Shown: piece by piece, positions 1 through 6,025 of the stretch
Layout: every line of letters starts with the position of its first letter
Position numbering within the stretch: the first letter of the stretch is position 1
Assembly (NCBI GenBank): GCA_021204375.1
Contig: JAJPZL010000226.1
Coordinates: forward strand, 5,777 to 11,801
DNA: 6,025 bases
Origin: Bacteroides sp.
GTDB lineage: Bacteria; Bacteroidota; Bacteroidia; Bacteroidales; Bacteroidaceae
Direction: 5' to 3'
The notes under the pieces: generated by a model
Databases searched by the model: none
Seen by the model: only the letters and a program-made list of their open reading frames with translations
What the model was told of the DNA's origin: nothing
Position numbers and translations under genes: made by a program

Positions 1-41
1 ACTAAATCAATTATAACATTTAGAAAACAAAAAAATAGAAT
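1..41 (+). other. A-rich leader immediately upstream of cysD
   Basis: This short AT-rich stretch precedes the cysD ATG. It has no purine-rich Shine-Dalgarno site but has runs of A just before the start, as is common in Bacteroidetes, where initiation often relies on A-rich leaders. I see no TAnnTTTG -7 box, so the operon promoter probably lies further upstream. A TAA at 3-5 lies in the cysD frame and could be either the stop of a preceding gene or just intergenic sequence; which one cannot be decided here. Confidence 0.5.
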
Positions 42-953
42 ATGTCAGCAGATTATAAGTTAAGTCATCTGAAGGAACTCGAAACAGAAGCGATCTACAT
101 TATCCGTGAGGTAGCTGCCGAATTTGAGAATCCCGTTATGCTTTACAGTATAGGAAAAGACTCATCCGTAATGGTGCGTCTGGCAGAGAAAGCTTTTGCA
201 CCGGGAAAGGTCCCTTTTCCCCTGATGCACATCGATTCAAAGTGGAAATTTAAAGAGATGATCGATTTCCGGGACTCCTATGCCAGTGAGCATGGATGGA
301 ACCTGATCGTTGAGAGTAACGAAGAAGCCTATAAGTCGGGAGTAGGCCCTTTTACCCACGGCAGTAAAGTACATACTGACCTGATGAAAACACAGGCCCT
401 GCTTGCTGCACTGGATAAACATAAGTTTGATGCAGCCTTCGGGGGAGCCCGCCGTGACGAGGAGAAGAGCCGTGCCAAAGAGCGTATTTTTTCTTTCCGG
501 GACCGCTTTCACCAGTGGGACCCGAAAAACCAGCGTCCCGAGCTCTGGGATATCTACAATGCCAAGGTACACAAAGGAGAGAGTATCCGTGTATTCCCCC
601 TCAGTAACTGGACAGAACTGGATATCTGGCAATACATCCGCCTGGAAAAGATCCCCATTGTACCCCTTTATTACGCTAAAGAGCGTCCCATAGTAGAGAT
701 AGACGGCAACCTGATCATGGCAGACGACGACCGCATGCCCGCAGAGCTGAGAGCGCAGGCCAAACCGATGATGGTACGCTTCCGTACCCTGGGATGTTAT
801 CCCCTTACCGGTGCGGTAAAAAGTGAAGCCGATACCATTGAAAAGATTGTGGAAGAGATGATGACCACTACCAAGAGTGAGCGTACGACTCGTGTCATTG
901 ACTTTGACCAGGAGGATAGTATGGAACAGAAAAAACGGGAAGGCTATTTTTAA
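42..953 (+). CDS. cysD: Sulfate adenylyltransferase subunit 2 (ATP sulfurylase, small catalytic subunit)
   Basis: CysD pairs with the GTPase CysN in the cytoplasm to adenylate sulfate (ATP + sulfate to APS + PPi), the entry step to activated sulfate. The 303-aa product matches the usual family length of about 300. Visible signatures are the PP-loop SIGKDSSV at residues 36-43 (ATP pyrophosphate binding, shared with PAPS reductases), [16 protein letters not shown] at 133-148, [16 protein letters not shown] at 184-199, the [14 protein letters not shown] block at 246-259, and the typical C-terminal tail EQKKREGYF. The start gives [14 protein letters not shown], which aligns with normal CysD N-termini, and no better upstream start exists in frame. 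cysN follows after 29 nt, so the two are probably co-transcribed. No frameshift or missing motif is seen. The assignment is secure; what the APS is used for depends on neighbours (cysC, cysH) not in the window. Confidence 0.97.
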   Translation: MSADYKLSHLKELETEAIYIIREVAAEFENPVMLYSIGKDSSVMVRLAEKAFAPGKVPFPLMHIDSKWKFKEMIDFRDSYASEHGWNLIVESNEEAYKSGVGPFTHGSKVHTDLMKTQALLAALDKHKFDAAFGGARRDEEKSRAKERIFSFRDRFHQWDPKNQRPELWDIYNAKVHKGESIRVFPLSNWTELDIWQYIRLEKIPIVPLYYAKERPIVEIDGNLIMADDDRMPAELRAQAKPMMVRFRTLGCYPLTGAVKSEADTIEKIVEEMMTTTKSERTTRVIDFDQEDSMEQKKREGYF

Positions 954-982
954 TGCCTCCTGTTTCAGATTAACCCATAAAG

Positions 983-2464
983 ATGACTGGAATGGAAACC
1001 AATAACAGAGAAAAATTATCCATAGAGGAGTTTCTTAACAGAGATGAACAGAAAGACCTGCTTCGCTTCCTCACCGCAGGCTCAGTAGATGACGGAAAAT
1101 CCACCCTGATCGGCCGGTTGCTGTTTGACAGTAAAAAGTTGTACGAAGACCAGCTGGATGCCCTCGAACGCGACAGCAAACGCCTCGGAAATGCCGGAGA
1201 GAACAATATCGACTATGCCCTGCTGCTGGACGGGCTCAAGGCCGAACGCGAGCAGGGTATCACCATCGACATAGCCTACCGTTACTTCTCCACCAACAAC
1301 CGCAAATTTATCATAGCCGATACTCCGGGGCACGAACAATATACCCGTAACATGGTTACCGGTGGCTCTACCGCCAACCTGGCTATCATCCTGGTAGATG
1401 CCCGTACAGGGGTCATTACCCAGACACGCCGCCATACCTTCCTAGTTTCCCTGCTGGGGATCAAACATGTGGTGCTGGCTGTCAATAAGATGGACCTGGC
1501 AGGATACGATAAAGCTGTTTTTGATAAGATCGTAAGCGATTACAAAGCCTTTATTGAACCTTTCCATATCCCCGATGTACAATACATTCCCCTCTCCGCC
1601 CTGGAAGGAGACAATGTAGTAGACAAATCGCAGCGGACACCCTGGTACAAAGGTCCTGCCCTGCTGGAGTACCTCGAAACCGTACCCATTGATAAAGACC
1701 ATAACTTTGAGGATTTCCGCTTCCCGGTGCAGTACGTACTCCGCCCTAACCTCGATTTCCGTGGTTTCTGCGGTAAGGTAGCTTCCGGAGTGGCACGGGT
1801 AGGAGACGAAGTGATGGCGCTTCCCAGCGGAAAAACATCCCGTGTAAAGAGTATCGTAACCTACGACGGAGAGCTGAATGAGGCTTTTCCGCCCCAGTCT
1901 GTTACCCTTACCCTGGAAGACGAAATTGATGTATCCCGCGGAGAGATGTTGGTACATCCGGATAATGTACCGGTAGTAGAACGTACTTTCGAAGCCATGT
2001 TCGTATGGATGGACGAACAGCCGATGAATTTCCGCAAGCAGTTCTTTATCAAGCATACTACCAACCTGAGCCGTGCCCGTGTGGACGCCATTCGCTATAA
2101 AGTAGATGTCAACACCATGAAGCAACTCTCGGTAGATAACGGATTGCTCTCCGAAGAGACGCTTCCCATGAAGCTCAATGAGATCGGCCGGGTAGTCTTT
2201 ACCACCAATAAACCCCTCTTCTTTGACTCTTACAACAAGAATAAAGAGGCAGGTGCCTTTATCCTGATCGACCCTATTACCAATAATACATCCGGAGTCG
2301 GTATGATCATCGGGGCCTTTGACCAGTCAGAATCGCTCCTGCATACCCAGGAGGTAGCGGTAGACCTGGAGAGCCTGGGTATCGGCAAAGAGCACTATGA
2401 AGCTATTCAGCGCGTAGTAAAAGAGCTCGAAAAACAGGGACTCTTTATCAGACTACAGAAATAA
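983..2464 (+). CDS. cysN: Sulfate adenylyltransferase subunit 1 (ATP sulfurylase GTPase subunit)
   Basis: CysN is an EF-Tu-like GTPase that couples GTP hydrolysis to APS synthesis by CysD. The 493-aa product carries all GTPase motifs: P-loop GSVDDGKST at 33-41, the switch I region [10 protein letters not shown] at 93-102, DTPGHEQY at 113-120, NKMD at 168-171 and SAL at 204-206. Two beta-barrel domains follow from about residue 245 (FPVQYVLRP, then [10 protein letters not shown] at 313-322) to the C-terminus. The length fits stand-alone CysN (E. coli is about 475 aa). There is no C-terminal APS kinase domain, so this is not a CysNC fusion and a separate CysC is needed to make PAPS. Met1 or Met4 (position 992) could be the start; both lie upstream of the conserved region and the sequence does not decide between them. 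The gene sits 29 nt after cysD and 14 nt before the sulfotransferase, strongly suggesting one transcript. Confidence 0.97.
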   Translation: MTGMETNNREKLSIEEFLNRDEQKDLLRFLTAGSVDDGKSTLIGRLLFDSKKLYEDQLDALERDSKRLGNAGENNIDYALLLDGLKAEREQGITIDIAYRYFSTNNRKFIIADTPGHEQYTRNMVTGGSTANLAIILVDARTGVITQTRRHTFLVSLLGIKHVVLAVNKMDLAGYDKAVFDKIVSDYKAFIEPFHIPDVQYIPLSALEGDNVVDKSQRTPWYKGPALLEYLETVPIDKDHNFEDFRFPVQYVLRPNLDFRGFCGKVASGVARVGDEVMALPSGKTSRVKSIVTYDGELNEAFPPQSVTLTLEDEIDVSRGEMLVHPDNVPVVERTFEAMFVWMDEQPMNFRKQFFIKHTTNLSRARVDAIRYKVDVNTMKQLSVDNGLLSEETLPMKLNEIGRVVFTTNKPLFFDSYNKNKEAGAFILIDPITNNTSGVGMIIGAFDQSESLLHTQEVAVDLESLGIGKEHYEAIQRVVKELEKQGLFIRLQK

Positions 2465-2478
2465 AGAATAAACACTAT

Positions 2479-3588
2479 ATGGGATTACTCGAATTTAATA
2501 AACTACCGATCAATACATTGGTCGGAGCTGACTGGAAGACCTTTAATGAGATAACCCGGGGACGGGAAATGGACGAGGGGTATAAGAGAAAATATTATCT
2601 GACCAAAGCGATCTGCCGGATCCTTTCGGTGCTTAAGCCCCTGCAGGATAGCCGGTACCGGAAGCTTCTGGCCGATAAACCACTGGAGAACGATCCGGTA
2701 TTTATCCTGGGACACTGGCGCAGCGGAACAACTTTTGTACACAATGTCTTTTCGTGTGACGAGCATTTTGGGTACAATACCACTTACCAGACAGTGTTCC
2801 CTCATCTGATGATGTGGGGGCAGCCATTCTTTAAAAAGAACATGAGTTGGCTGATGCCCGATAAACGTCCTATCGATAATATGGAACTGGCAGTAGACCT
2901 GCCCCAGGAGGAAGAGTTCGCTCTGGCCAATATGATGGCTTATACCTATTACAACTTCTGGTTCCTGCCCCGCTCACAGCGAGAGTATGCCGACAAATAT
3001 CTTCTGTTTGACGACATCTCTGAACAAGAGCTTAAAACCTTTGAGGAGGTATTTATCAAGCTGATCAAGATCTCCCTCTGGAATACGAAAGGTGCCCAGT
3101 TCCTCAGCAAGAACCCTCCCCATACGGGCCGGGTAAAAGAGCTGGTGAAGATGTTCCCGAATGCGAAGTTTATCTACCTGATGCGTAATCCCTATACGGT
3201 ATTTGAATCTACCCGTAGTTTCTTTACCAATACCATACAACCACTCAAACTTCAGGATATAAGCATAGCAGAGATGGAAGAGAATATCCTCTCTATCTAT
3301 GCCAAACTTTATCATAAGTATGAAGCAGATAAGGCGTGTATACCCCAGGAGAATCTCATCGAAGTCAAATTTGAAGACTTTGAGGCCGATGCCCTCGGAA
3401 TGACGGAGCATATTTACAAAACACTGGATATTCCCGGCTATCCCGATGCAAAACCTGCTATTGAGAAGCATGTAGGAAGGAAGAAAGGATATAAAAAGAA
3501 TAAGTATAAATATGACGACCGTACGGTAAAACTGGTAGAAGAGAACTGGAAGTTTGCCCTGGACGATTGGGGATACCGTCTGGACTAA
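2479..3588 (+). CDS. PAPS-dependent sulfotransferase, Sulfotransfer_3-like; candidate sterol or lipid sulfotransferase
   Basis: The enzyme is expected to transfer a sulfuryl group from PAPS to a hydroxyl (or amine) acceptor, releasing PAP. The 369-aa product has the 5'-phosphosulfate loop GHWRSGTTFVH at residues 78-88, the block PQEEEFAL at 142-149 typical of this family, KNPPHTGRV at 211-219, and the 3'-phosphate binding segment FIYLMRNPYTVFEST at 231-245 (likely R236 and S244). A Lys/Tyr-rich stretch at 335-345 may be the C-terminal PAP-contacting loop. There is no signal peptide, so it is probably cytoplasmic. Residues 1-70 form an extension with a moderately hydrophobic helix (about 43-54) that could lie near the membrane. 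The ATG follows cysN by only 14 nt, tying the enzyme to PAPS supply. The gene order resembles that around B. thetaiotaomicron BT0416, a steroid sulfotransferase. That similarity is recalled from the literature, not computed, so the substrate (sterol, glycolipid, cell-surface glycan) is unproven. Confidence 0.9.
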   Translation: MGLLEFNKLPINTLVGADWKTFNEITRGREMDEGYKRKYYLTKAICRILSVLKPLQDSRYRKLLADKPLENDPVFILGHWRSGTTFVHNVFSCDEHFGYNTTYQTVFPHLMMWGQPFFKKNMSWLMPDKRPIDNMELAVDLPQEEEFALANMMAYTYYNFWFLPRSQREYADKYLLFDDISEQELKTFEEVFIKLIKISLWNTKGAQFLSKNPPHTGRVKELVKMFPNAKFIYLMRNPYTVFESTRSFFTNTIQPLKLQDISIAEMEENILSIYAKLYHKYEADKACIPQENLIEVKFEDFEADALGMTEHIYKTLDIPGYPDAKPAIEKHVGRKKGYKKNKYKYDDRTVKLVEENWKFALDDWGYRLD

Positions 3589-3653
3589 CATGCCGGATGT
3601 TACTGCCGGCTTCACAGCCGGTGGTTTCCTATAGGGGGCTTCATAGCCCCCTG
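3587..3653 (+). repeat. Tandem hairpins with a shared core, after the sulfotransferase gene
   Basis: Three inverted repeats follow each other. A small one, AACAT-gccgg-ATGTT (3587-3601), overlaps the stop codon. The next pairs 3602-3610 with 3617-3625 (core CCGGC-ttcaca-GCCGG, extended by four further pairs of which two are G-T). The third pairs GGGGGCT 3634-3640 with AGCCCCC 3645-3651 around the loop tcat, plus an A-T pair and a G-T pair outside. The second and third share the 12-nt core GGCTTCAYAGCC, differing at one base. No T-run follows either hairpin, so they do not look like ordinary intrinsic terminators. They may be a REP-like intergenic repeat, an RNA-stabilising 3' structure for the sulfation transcript, or a degenerate small mobile element; no terminal repeats or target duplication are evident. 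Confidence 0.7.
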
Positions 3654-3658
3654 CATGG

Positions 3659-3687
3659 TACAGGAGCAGCCGGGAAGCTCTCCTGTA
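3659..3687 (+). promoter_or_regulatory. Stem-loop in the leader of the PCMD-like gene
   Basis: TACAGGAG (3659-3666) pairs perfectly with CTCCTGTA (3680-3687). Inside it, AGC (3668-3670) pairs with GCT (3677-3679) across the loop cgggaa, leaving one bulged C at 3667. This gives an 11-bp stem that ends 24 nt before the next ATG. It is followed by a run of A rather than T, so on the plus strand it is a poor terminator. A processing or stability element or a leader structure is possible; the function is unknown. Confidence 0.55.
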
Positions 3688-3711
3688 AAAATGAATTGAT
3701 AACAATCAGAT

Positions 3712-4662
3712 ATGAAGATAAAGAGCTGCATTTTGATAGGTATGGTGTCCCTGGGAATAGGGGCACAGGAACGTGAAGAGTTGATCTCTTTCGGGAATAT
3801 GGATCAGTGGATAACCCGTGAGATCAAAGAGTCGAGAGTTATCGGCGGAGCTGTAAAGCAGGTTTTTGAGATTGGCCCGGTAGAAACTATTCCAGGGGCA
3901 GAACCCTATTTCAACAAAGGCGGTTCTCCCTGGGCTACCTCCAATGTACTGGCTAAAGTAGTCGGTGTAGTAAAAACCAATACCTCCGTATTTCCCGAAG
4001 AGCGCAGCGGAGGATATTGTGCCCGTTTAGAGAGCCGGATGGAGAGTGTAAAAGTACTCGGGATGGTAGATATTACCGTGCTGGCAGCTGGCTCTATCTT
4101 TACCGGAACTATGCTGGAACCTATCAAGAGAACAAAAAACCCCCAGAAAATGTTAAACTCTGGTATTCCTTTTACACAAAAGCCGCAGGCAGTACGTTTT
4201 GATTATAAAACAAAGATTGCTGAGCGGGAAAAAAGGATACGGGCTACCGGTTTCAGTAAAATAACCGATGTGGAGGGAAAAGATTATCCCGAAGTAGTAC
4301 TTCTGCTCCATAAACGGTGGGAAGATGAAAAAGGAAACCTCTATGCCAAACGCATAGGGACGATGGTGGTCCGGTTTAAAAAGGATGTGAATGAATGGCA
4401 GAATGATGCTACCTATACCATCCTTTACGGAGATATCACCGGACACCCGGAGTATAATGCCGAACTGATGGCTTTGCAGCGGGAGGAGCGTTATGCCCTT
4501 AACAGCAAGGGGAATTGTGTACCGGTTCTGGAAACAGCATGGGGAGAAGAGGGAGATGAACCCACACACCTCTTCCTGCAGTTTGCTTCCAGTTATGGAG
4601 GAGCTTATATCGGATCGCCCGGTAATACCCTGTGGATAGACAATGTACGCCTGGTTTACTGA
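3712..4662 (+). CDS. Exported PCMD-like (putative carbohydrate metabolism domain) protein
   Basis: The 316-aa product starts with a short signal peptide: MKIK, a hydrophobic core CILIGMVSLGIGA, and a likely signal peptidase I cleavage after Ala18 (GIGA-QE). Cys6 is not in a lipobox context, so it is probably not a lipoprotein. The mature part resembles the PCMD family (Pfam PF13201): GSPWATSNVL at residues 71-80, YCARLES at 102-108, a beta-rich middle, and the typical ending FASSYGGAYIGSPGNTLWID (291-310) leading into NVRLVY. Known PCMD structures are jelly-roll-like and thought to bind carbohydrate; no enzymatic function is established. The protein should be periplasmic or surface-associated. 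The gene lies 123 nt after the sulfotransferase, separated by hairpins, so a shared transcript is possible but not evident, and I see no clear promoter. No Shine-Dalgarno is present; an upstream ATG at 3691 stops after two codons, which leaves 3712 as the start. Family call from memory of the motifs, not a search. Confidence 0.72.
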   Translation: MKIKSCILIGMVSLGIGAQEREELISFGNMDQWITREIKESRVIGGAVKQVFEIGPVETIPGAEPYFNKGGSPWATSNVLAKVVGVVKTNTSVFPEERSGGYCARLESRMESVKVLGMVDITVLAAGSIFTGTMLEPIKRTKNPQKMLNSGIPFTQKPQAVRFDYKTKIAEREKRIRATGFSKITDVEGKDYPEVVLLLHKRWEDEKGNLYAKRIGTMVVRFKKDVNEWQNDATYTILYGDITGHPEYNAELMALQREERYALNSKGNCVPVLETAWGEEGDEPTHLFLQFASSYGGAYIGSPGNTLWIDNVRLVY

Positions 4663-4694
4663 TTTGTGTTCCTTGAAAATAAGTTGTAACTTTG
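4663..4694 (+). promoter_or_regulatory. Bacteroidetes sigma-ABfr promoter for ruvX-def
   Basis: TTTG at 4663-4666 matches the -33 element and TAACTTTG at 4687-4694 matches the -7 consensus TAnnTTTG exactly, with a 20-nt spacer, in the normal range for this phylum. The -33 box begins on the base after the stop of the upstream gene, so the promoter fills the whole intergenic gap. Transcription should start a few bases after 4694, on or within about five bases of the ruvX ATG at 4703, predicting a leaderless or nearly leaderless mRNA. Confidence 0.87.
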
Positions 4695-4702
4695 CATAAG
4701 GA

Positions 4703-5119
4703 ATGGGAAGAATAGTAGCATTGGATTATGGCAGAAAACGAACGGGTATTGCAGTGACGGATCCGTTGCAGATCATTGCAAACGGTCTTACCACCGTAGC
4801 CAGCCATGAGGTGATCGATTTTCTCTCTTCGTACGTGGCTCAGGAAAAGGTAGATCTGTTTGTAGTAGGACTGCCCAGGCAAATGAACAACGAGCCTTCG
4901 GAGAGTATGAAATATATCACTCCTTTTGTGAATACGCTTAAAAAGAGAATACCTCACATTCCCGTAGAGTTTGCAGACGAACGTTTTACTTCCGTGCTTG
5001 CCCAGCGTGCTATACTGGCCGGAGGAGTCAAGAAGAAAGATCGTCAGAATAAGGCTCTAGTAGATGAAGTAAGTGCTACCATTATTCTGCAATCTTATAT
5101 GGAGAGTAAACGTTCCTGA
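4703..5119 (+). CDS. ruvX: RuvX/YqgF, RNase H-fold nuclease (Holliday junction resolvase family)
   Basis: The 138-aa product has the same length as E. coli YqgF. It has the N-terminal strand IVALDYGRKRTGIAVTD (residues 4-20, with D8 the first acidic active-site residue), FVVGLPRQMNNEPS at 53-66, the FADERFTS block at 90-97 (with the acidic residue of DER), and VDEVSATIIL at 120-129 (D121). These are the hallmarks of the YqgF-type RNase H fold. The family is nearly universal and has been linked to 16S rRNA 5'-end processing as well as to Holliday junction resolution in some bacteria, so the recombination name should be taken with care. The start is fixed by the canonical MGRIVALDYG; no other start is possible without losing D8. 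A perfect promoter ends only 8 nt upstream. def follows after 27 nt, probably on the same mRNA. Confidence 0.96.
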   Translation: MGRIVALDYGRKRTGIAVTDPLQIIANGLTTVASHEVIDFLSSYVAQEKVDLFVVGLPRQMNNEPSESMKYITPFVNTLKKRIPHIPVEFADERFTSVLAQRAILAGGVKKKDRQNKALVDEVSATIILQSYMESKRS

Positions 5120-5146
5120 TTTATTAATTTAGTAACAGCTTATAGA

Positions 5147-5701
5147 ATGATTTTACCAATTTATGCATACGGTCAACCTGTGTTAAGGCAGGAAGCGAAA
5201 GATATTACGCCTGATTACCCCAACCTGAAAGAACTCATTCAGAATATATTCGAGACGATGTATAATGCAGATGGAGTAGGACTGGCTGCACCCCAGGTAG
5301 GACTTCCTATCCGGTTAGTAGTGATCACCCTAGATGTGCTTTCGGAGGAAAAACCTGAGTTTAAGGATTTCAATAAAGTCTATATCAATCCCCGTATCCT
5401 GGAAACGGATGGTGAAGAGGTCCTTATGGAAGAGGGATGCCTGAGCCTGCCCGGTATTCACGAAAGTGTAAAACGGAAAGACCGCATCCGGGTGAAGTAT
5501 ATGGATGAAGAGTTTAACGAGCACGAAGAGGTAGTGGAAGGGTATCTGGCCCGTGTGATGCAGCACGAATTCGACCACCTGGATGGCAAAATGTTTATTG
5601 ACCATATCTCTCCCCTGAGGAAACAGATGGTGAAGGGAAAACTCAATGCACTTTTGCAGGGAAAGGCCCGTGCCGGGTATCGGATGAAGTGTGTGAAGTG
5701 A
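5147..5701 (+). CDS. def: Peptide deformylase
   Basis: Def removes the N-formyl group from nascent polypeptides at the ribosome exit, an essential step before methionine removal. The 184-aa product has the three defining motifs: GVGLAAPQ at residues 43-50, EGCLS at 96-100 and QHEFDHLDG at 139-147. The metal ligands would be C98, H140 and H144, with E141 as the catalytic acid/base. It is slightly longer than E. coli Def (about 168 aa), partly because of a charged loop (about residues 63-76, [10 protein letters not shown]) between the early strands and a basic C-terminal tail ([14 protein letters not shown]). The start [14 protein letters not shown] matches the family N-terminus. The gene lies 27 nt after ruvX with no promoter of its own visible between them and is closed by a strong terminator, so ruvX-def is a likely two-gene operon. 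Confidence 0.98.
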   Translation: MILPIYAYGQPVLRQEAKDITPDYPNLKELIQNIFETMYNADGVGLAAPQVGLPIRLVVITLDVLSEEKPEFKDFNKVYINPRILETDGEEVLMEEGCLSLPGIHESVKRKDRIRVKYMDEEFNEHEEVVEGYLARVMQHEFDHLDGKMFIDHISPLRKQMVKGKLNALLQGKARAGYRMKCVK

Positions 5702-5726
5702 TAGGGAGTAAATATTCTTTATATAT

Positions 5727-5758
5727 CCGGCGGGAAGTTTGTACTTTCCGCCGGTTTT
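5727..5758 (+). terminator. Rho-independent terminator after def
   Basis: CCGGCGGGAAG (5727-5737) pairs with CTTTCCGCCGG (5744-5754) over 11 bp with a single G-T pair, around a 6-nt loop tttgta. TTTT follows at 5755-5758. It begins 25 nt after the def stop codon. On the minus strand the hairpin is followed by mixed A/T sequence rather than a T-run, so it should act mainly on plus-strand transcripts, although it may also slow the convergent minus-strand gene. Confidence 0.92.
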
Positions 5759-5794
5759 ATATTCAGGTACCTGTGCTCCCCGGAAAACGGTTAT

Positions 5795-5872
5795 TCATTC
5801 TTCTGTCTGTTTCCTGTCCAGGAAGCGTTTTATCAAAAAACGTCTTCTGTAATCTCTGTCGTATAGACCCAT
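5795..5872 (-). CDS. Possible 25-aa basic small protein
   Basis: A short minus-strand ORF runs from an ATG at 5872 to a TGA at 5795-5797. It begins MGLYDRDYRRRFL and ends in a charged tail (DRKQTEE), rich in Arg and Lys with no membrane segment. A GGAG lies 7 nt before the ATG (complement of 5880-5883), an unusually good Shine-Dalgarno for this phylum. The start lies 19 nt after the stop of the minus-strand gene upstream, as in an operon. The MGLYDRDY-type opening is reminiscent of N-termini seen in unrelated bacterial proteins, so it could also be the remnant of a truncated gene. A chance ORF of this length is quite possible. Confidence 0.3.
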   Translation of the reverse strand: MGLYDRDYRRRFLIKRFLDRKQTEE

Positions 5873-5891
5873 AAAGAATCTCCAATATACC

Positions 5892-6025
5892 TTACAAAAT
5901 ACAATTTTTTAGGATATCCGTTACTGAAAAATCAATATTTCGACTTTGAGCAAATACAGGATCAGGTGTAAAAAACTTCCGTAGTTTCTTCCCATCAAAT
6001 AAACCTGTATATATAAACTCTATTG
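5892..6025 (-). CDS. 3' end of an unrecognised protein gene (partial, runs off the window)
   Basis: A minus-strand frame is open from the window edge (first full codon at 6023) to a TAA at 5892-5894, giving the last 43 residues of a protein. It reads IEFIYTGLFDGKKLRKFFTP followed by DPVFAQSRNIDF and ends SVTDILKNCIL. The other two minus-strand frames are broken by stops, and the composition (aromatic and charged residues, a soluble-looking end) resembles a real C-terminus. I do not recognise the family. It is convergent with def. A chance open frame of this length at a window edge cannot be excluded. Confidence 0.5.
   Translation of the reverse strand, partial: IEFIYTGLFDGKKLRKFFTPDPVFAQSRNIDFSVTDILKNCIL

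Noticed and set aside
422..429. TAAGTTTG, a -7-like box inside cysD
   Set aside because: There is no properly spaced -33 element and no gene start nearby.
1702..1709. TAACTTTG, a perfect -7 box, inside cysN
   Set aside because: There is no TTTG or TTG at the right distance upstream and it lies mid-gene in a coding context (DHNFED), so probably chance.
1442..2125. 227-codon open frame on the minus strand inside cysN
   Set aside because: It lies wholly antisense to a clearly real, motif-complete gene; its translation shows no recognisable domain and is explained by codon bias of cysN.
983..2464. Possibility that cysN is a bifunctional CysNC fusion
   Set aside because: The protein ends at 493 aa directly after the second beta-barrel domain and has no second P-loop (APS kinase) at the C-terminus.
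3602..3651. GC-rich hairpins considered as the terminator of the cysDN-sulfotransferase unit
   Set aside because: Neither hairpin is followed by a T-run, so I list them as repeats/structure, not as an intrinsic terminator.
2974..3705. 243-codon minus-strand open frame antisense to the sulfotransferase
   Set aside because: It overlaps most of the sulfotransferase and runs through the hairpin array; no family resemblance, so a shadow of the sense gene.
5764..5773. Perfect 10-bp palindrome CAGGTACCTG downstream of the terminator
   Set aside because: It is short, has no flanking symmetry or gene that it could regulate, and is plausible by chance.
5689..5874. 61-codon plus-strand frame after def
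   Set aside because: It overlaps the def stop and runs straight through the terminator hairpin; it has no plausible start context or domain.

Overview
The window looks like chromosomal DNA from a Bacteroidales bacterium of the Bacteroides/Parabacteroides kind. Three things suggest this. Starts are preceded by A-rich leaders rather than Shine-Dalgarno sites. There is one textbook Bacteroidetes promoter (TTTG, 20 nt, TAnnTTTG). One gene encodes a secreted PCMD-type protein, a family I know mainly from this phylum. The genus assignment is inference.

Left half (42-3588): three tightly packed plus-strand genes, cysD, cysN and a PAPS-type sulfotransferase, with gaps of 29 and 14 nt. CysD and CysN together are ATP sulfurylase, which makes APS from sulfate. 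An APS kinase (cysC, not in the window and not fused to cysN) would convert APS to PAPS, and the sulfotransferase would then spend it. The unit therefore reads as a sulfation cassette rather than as assimilatory sulfate reduction. Its layout resembles the Bacteroides thetaiotaomicron locus around BT0416, reported to sulfonate cholesterol and other steroids; sharing that substrate here is an inference.

Middle (3589-4662): a 123-nt intergenic region packed with tandem hairpins, two of which share a nearly identical 12-nt core. It is followed by a gene for an exported PCMD-like beta-sandwich protein.

Right half (4663-5758): a housekeeping pair, ruvX (yqgF) and def (peptide deformylase), driven by a strong promoter so close to the ruvX ATG that the mRNA should be leaderless or nearly so. 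It is closed by a clear rho-independent terminator after def.

End (5759-6025): no plus-strand gene. The minus strand carries the 3' end of an unrecognised protein gene that runs off the window, followed by a possible 25-codon basic mini-ORF with a Shine-Dalgarno-like GGAG. These converge on the def terminator. No RNA genes, CRISPR arrays, insertion sequences or phage genes were seen.
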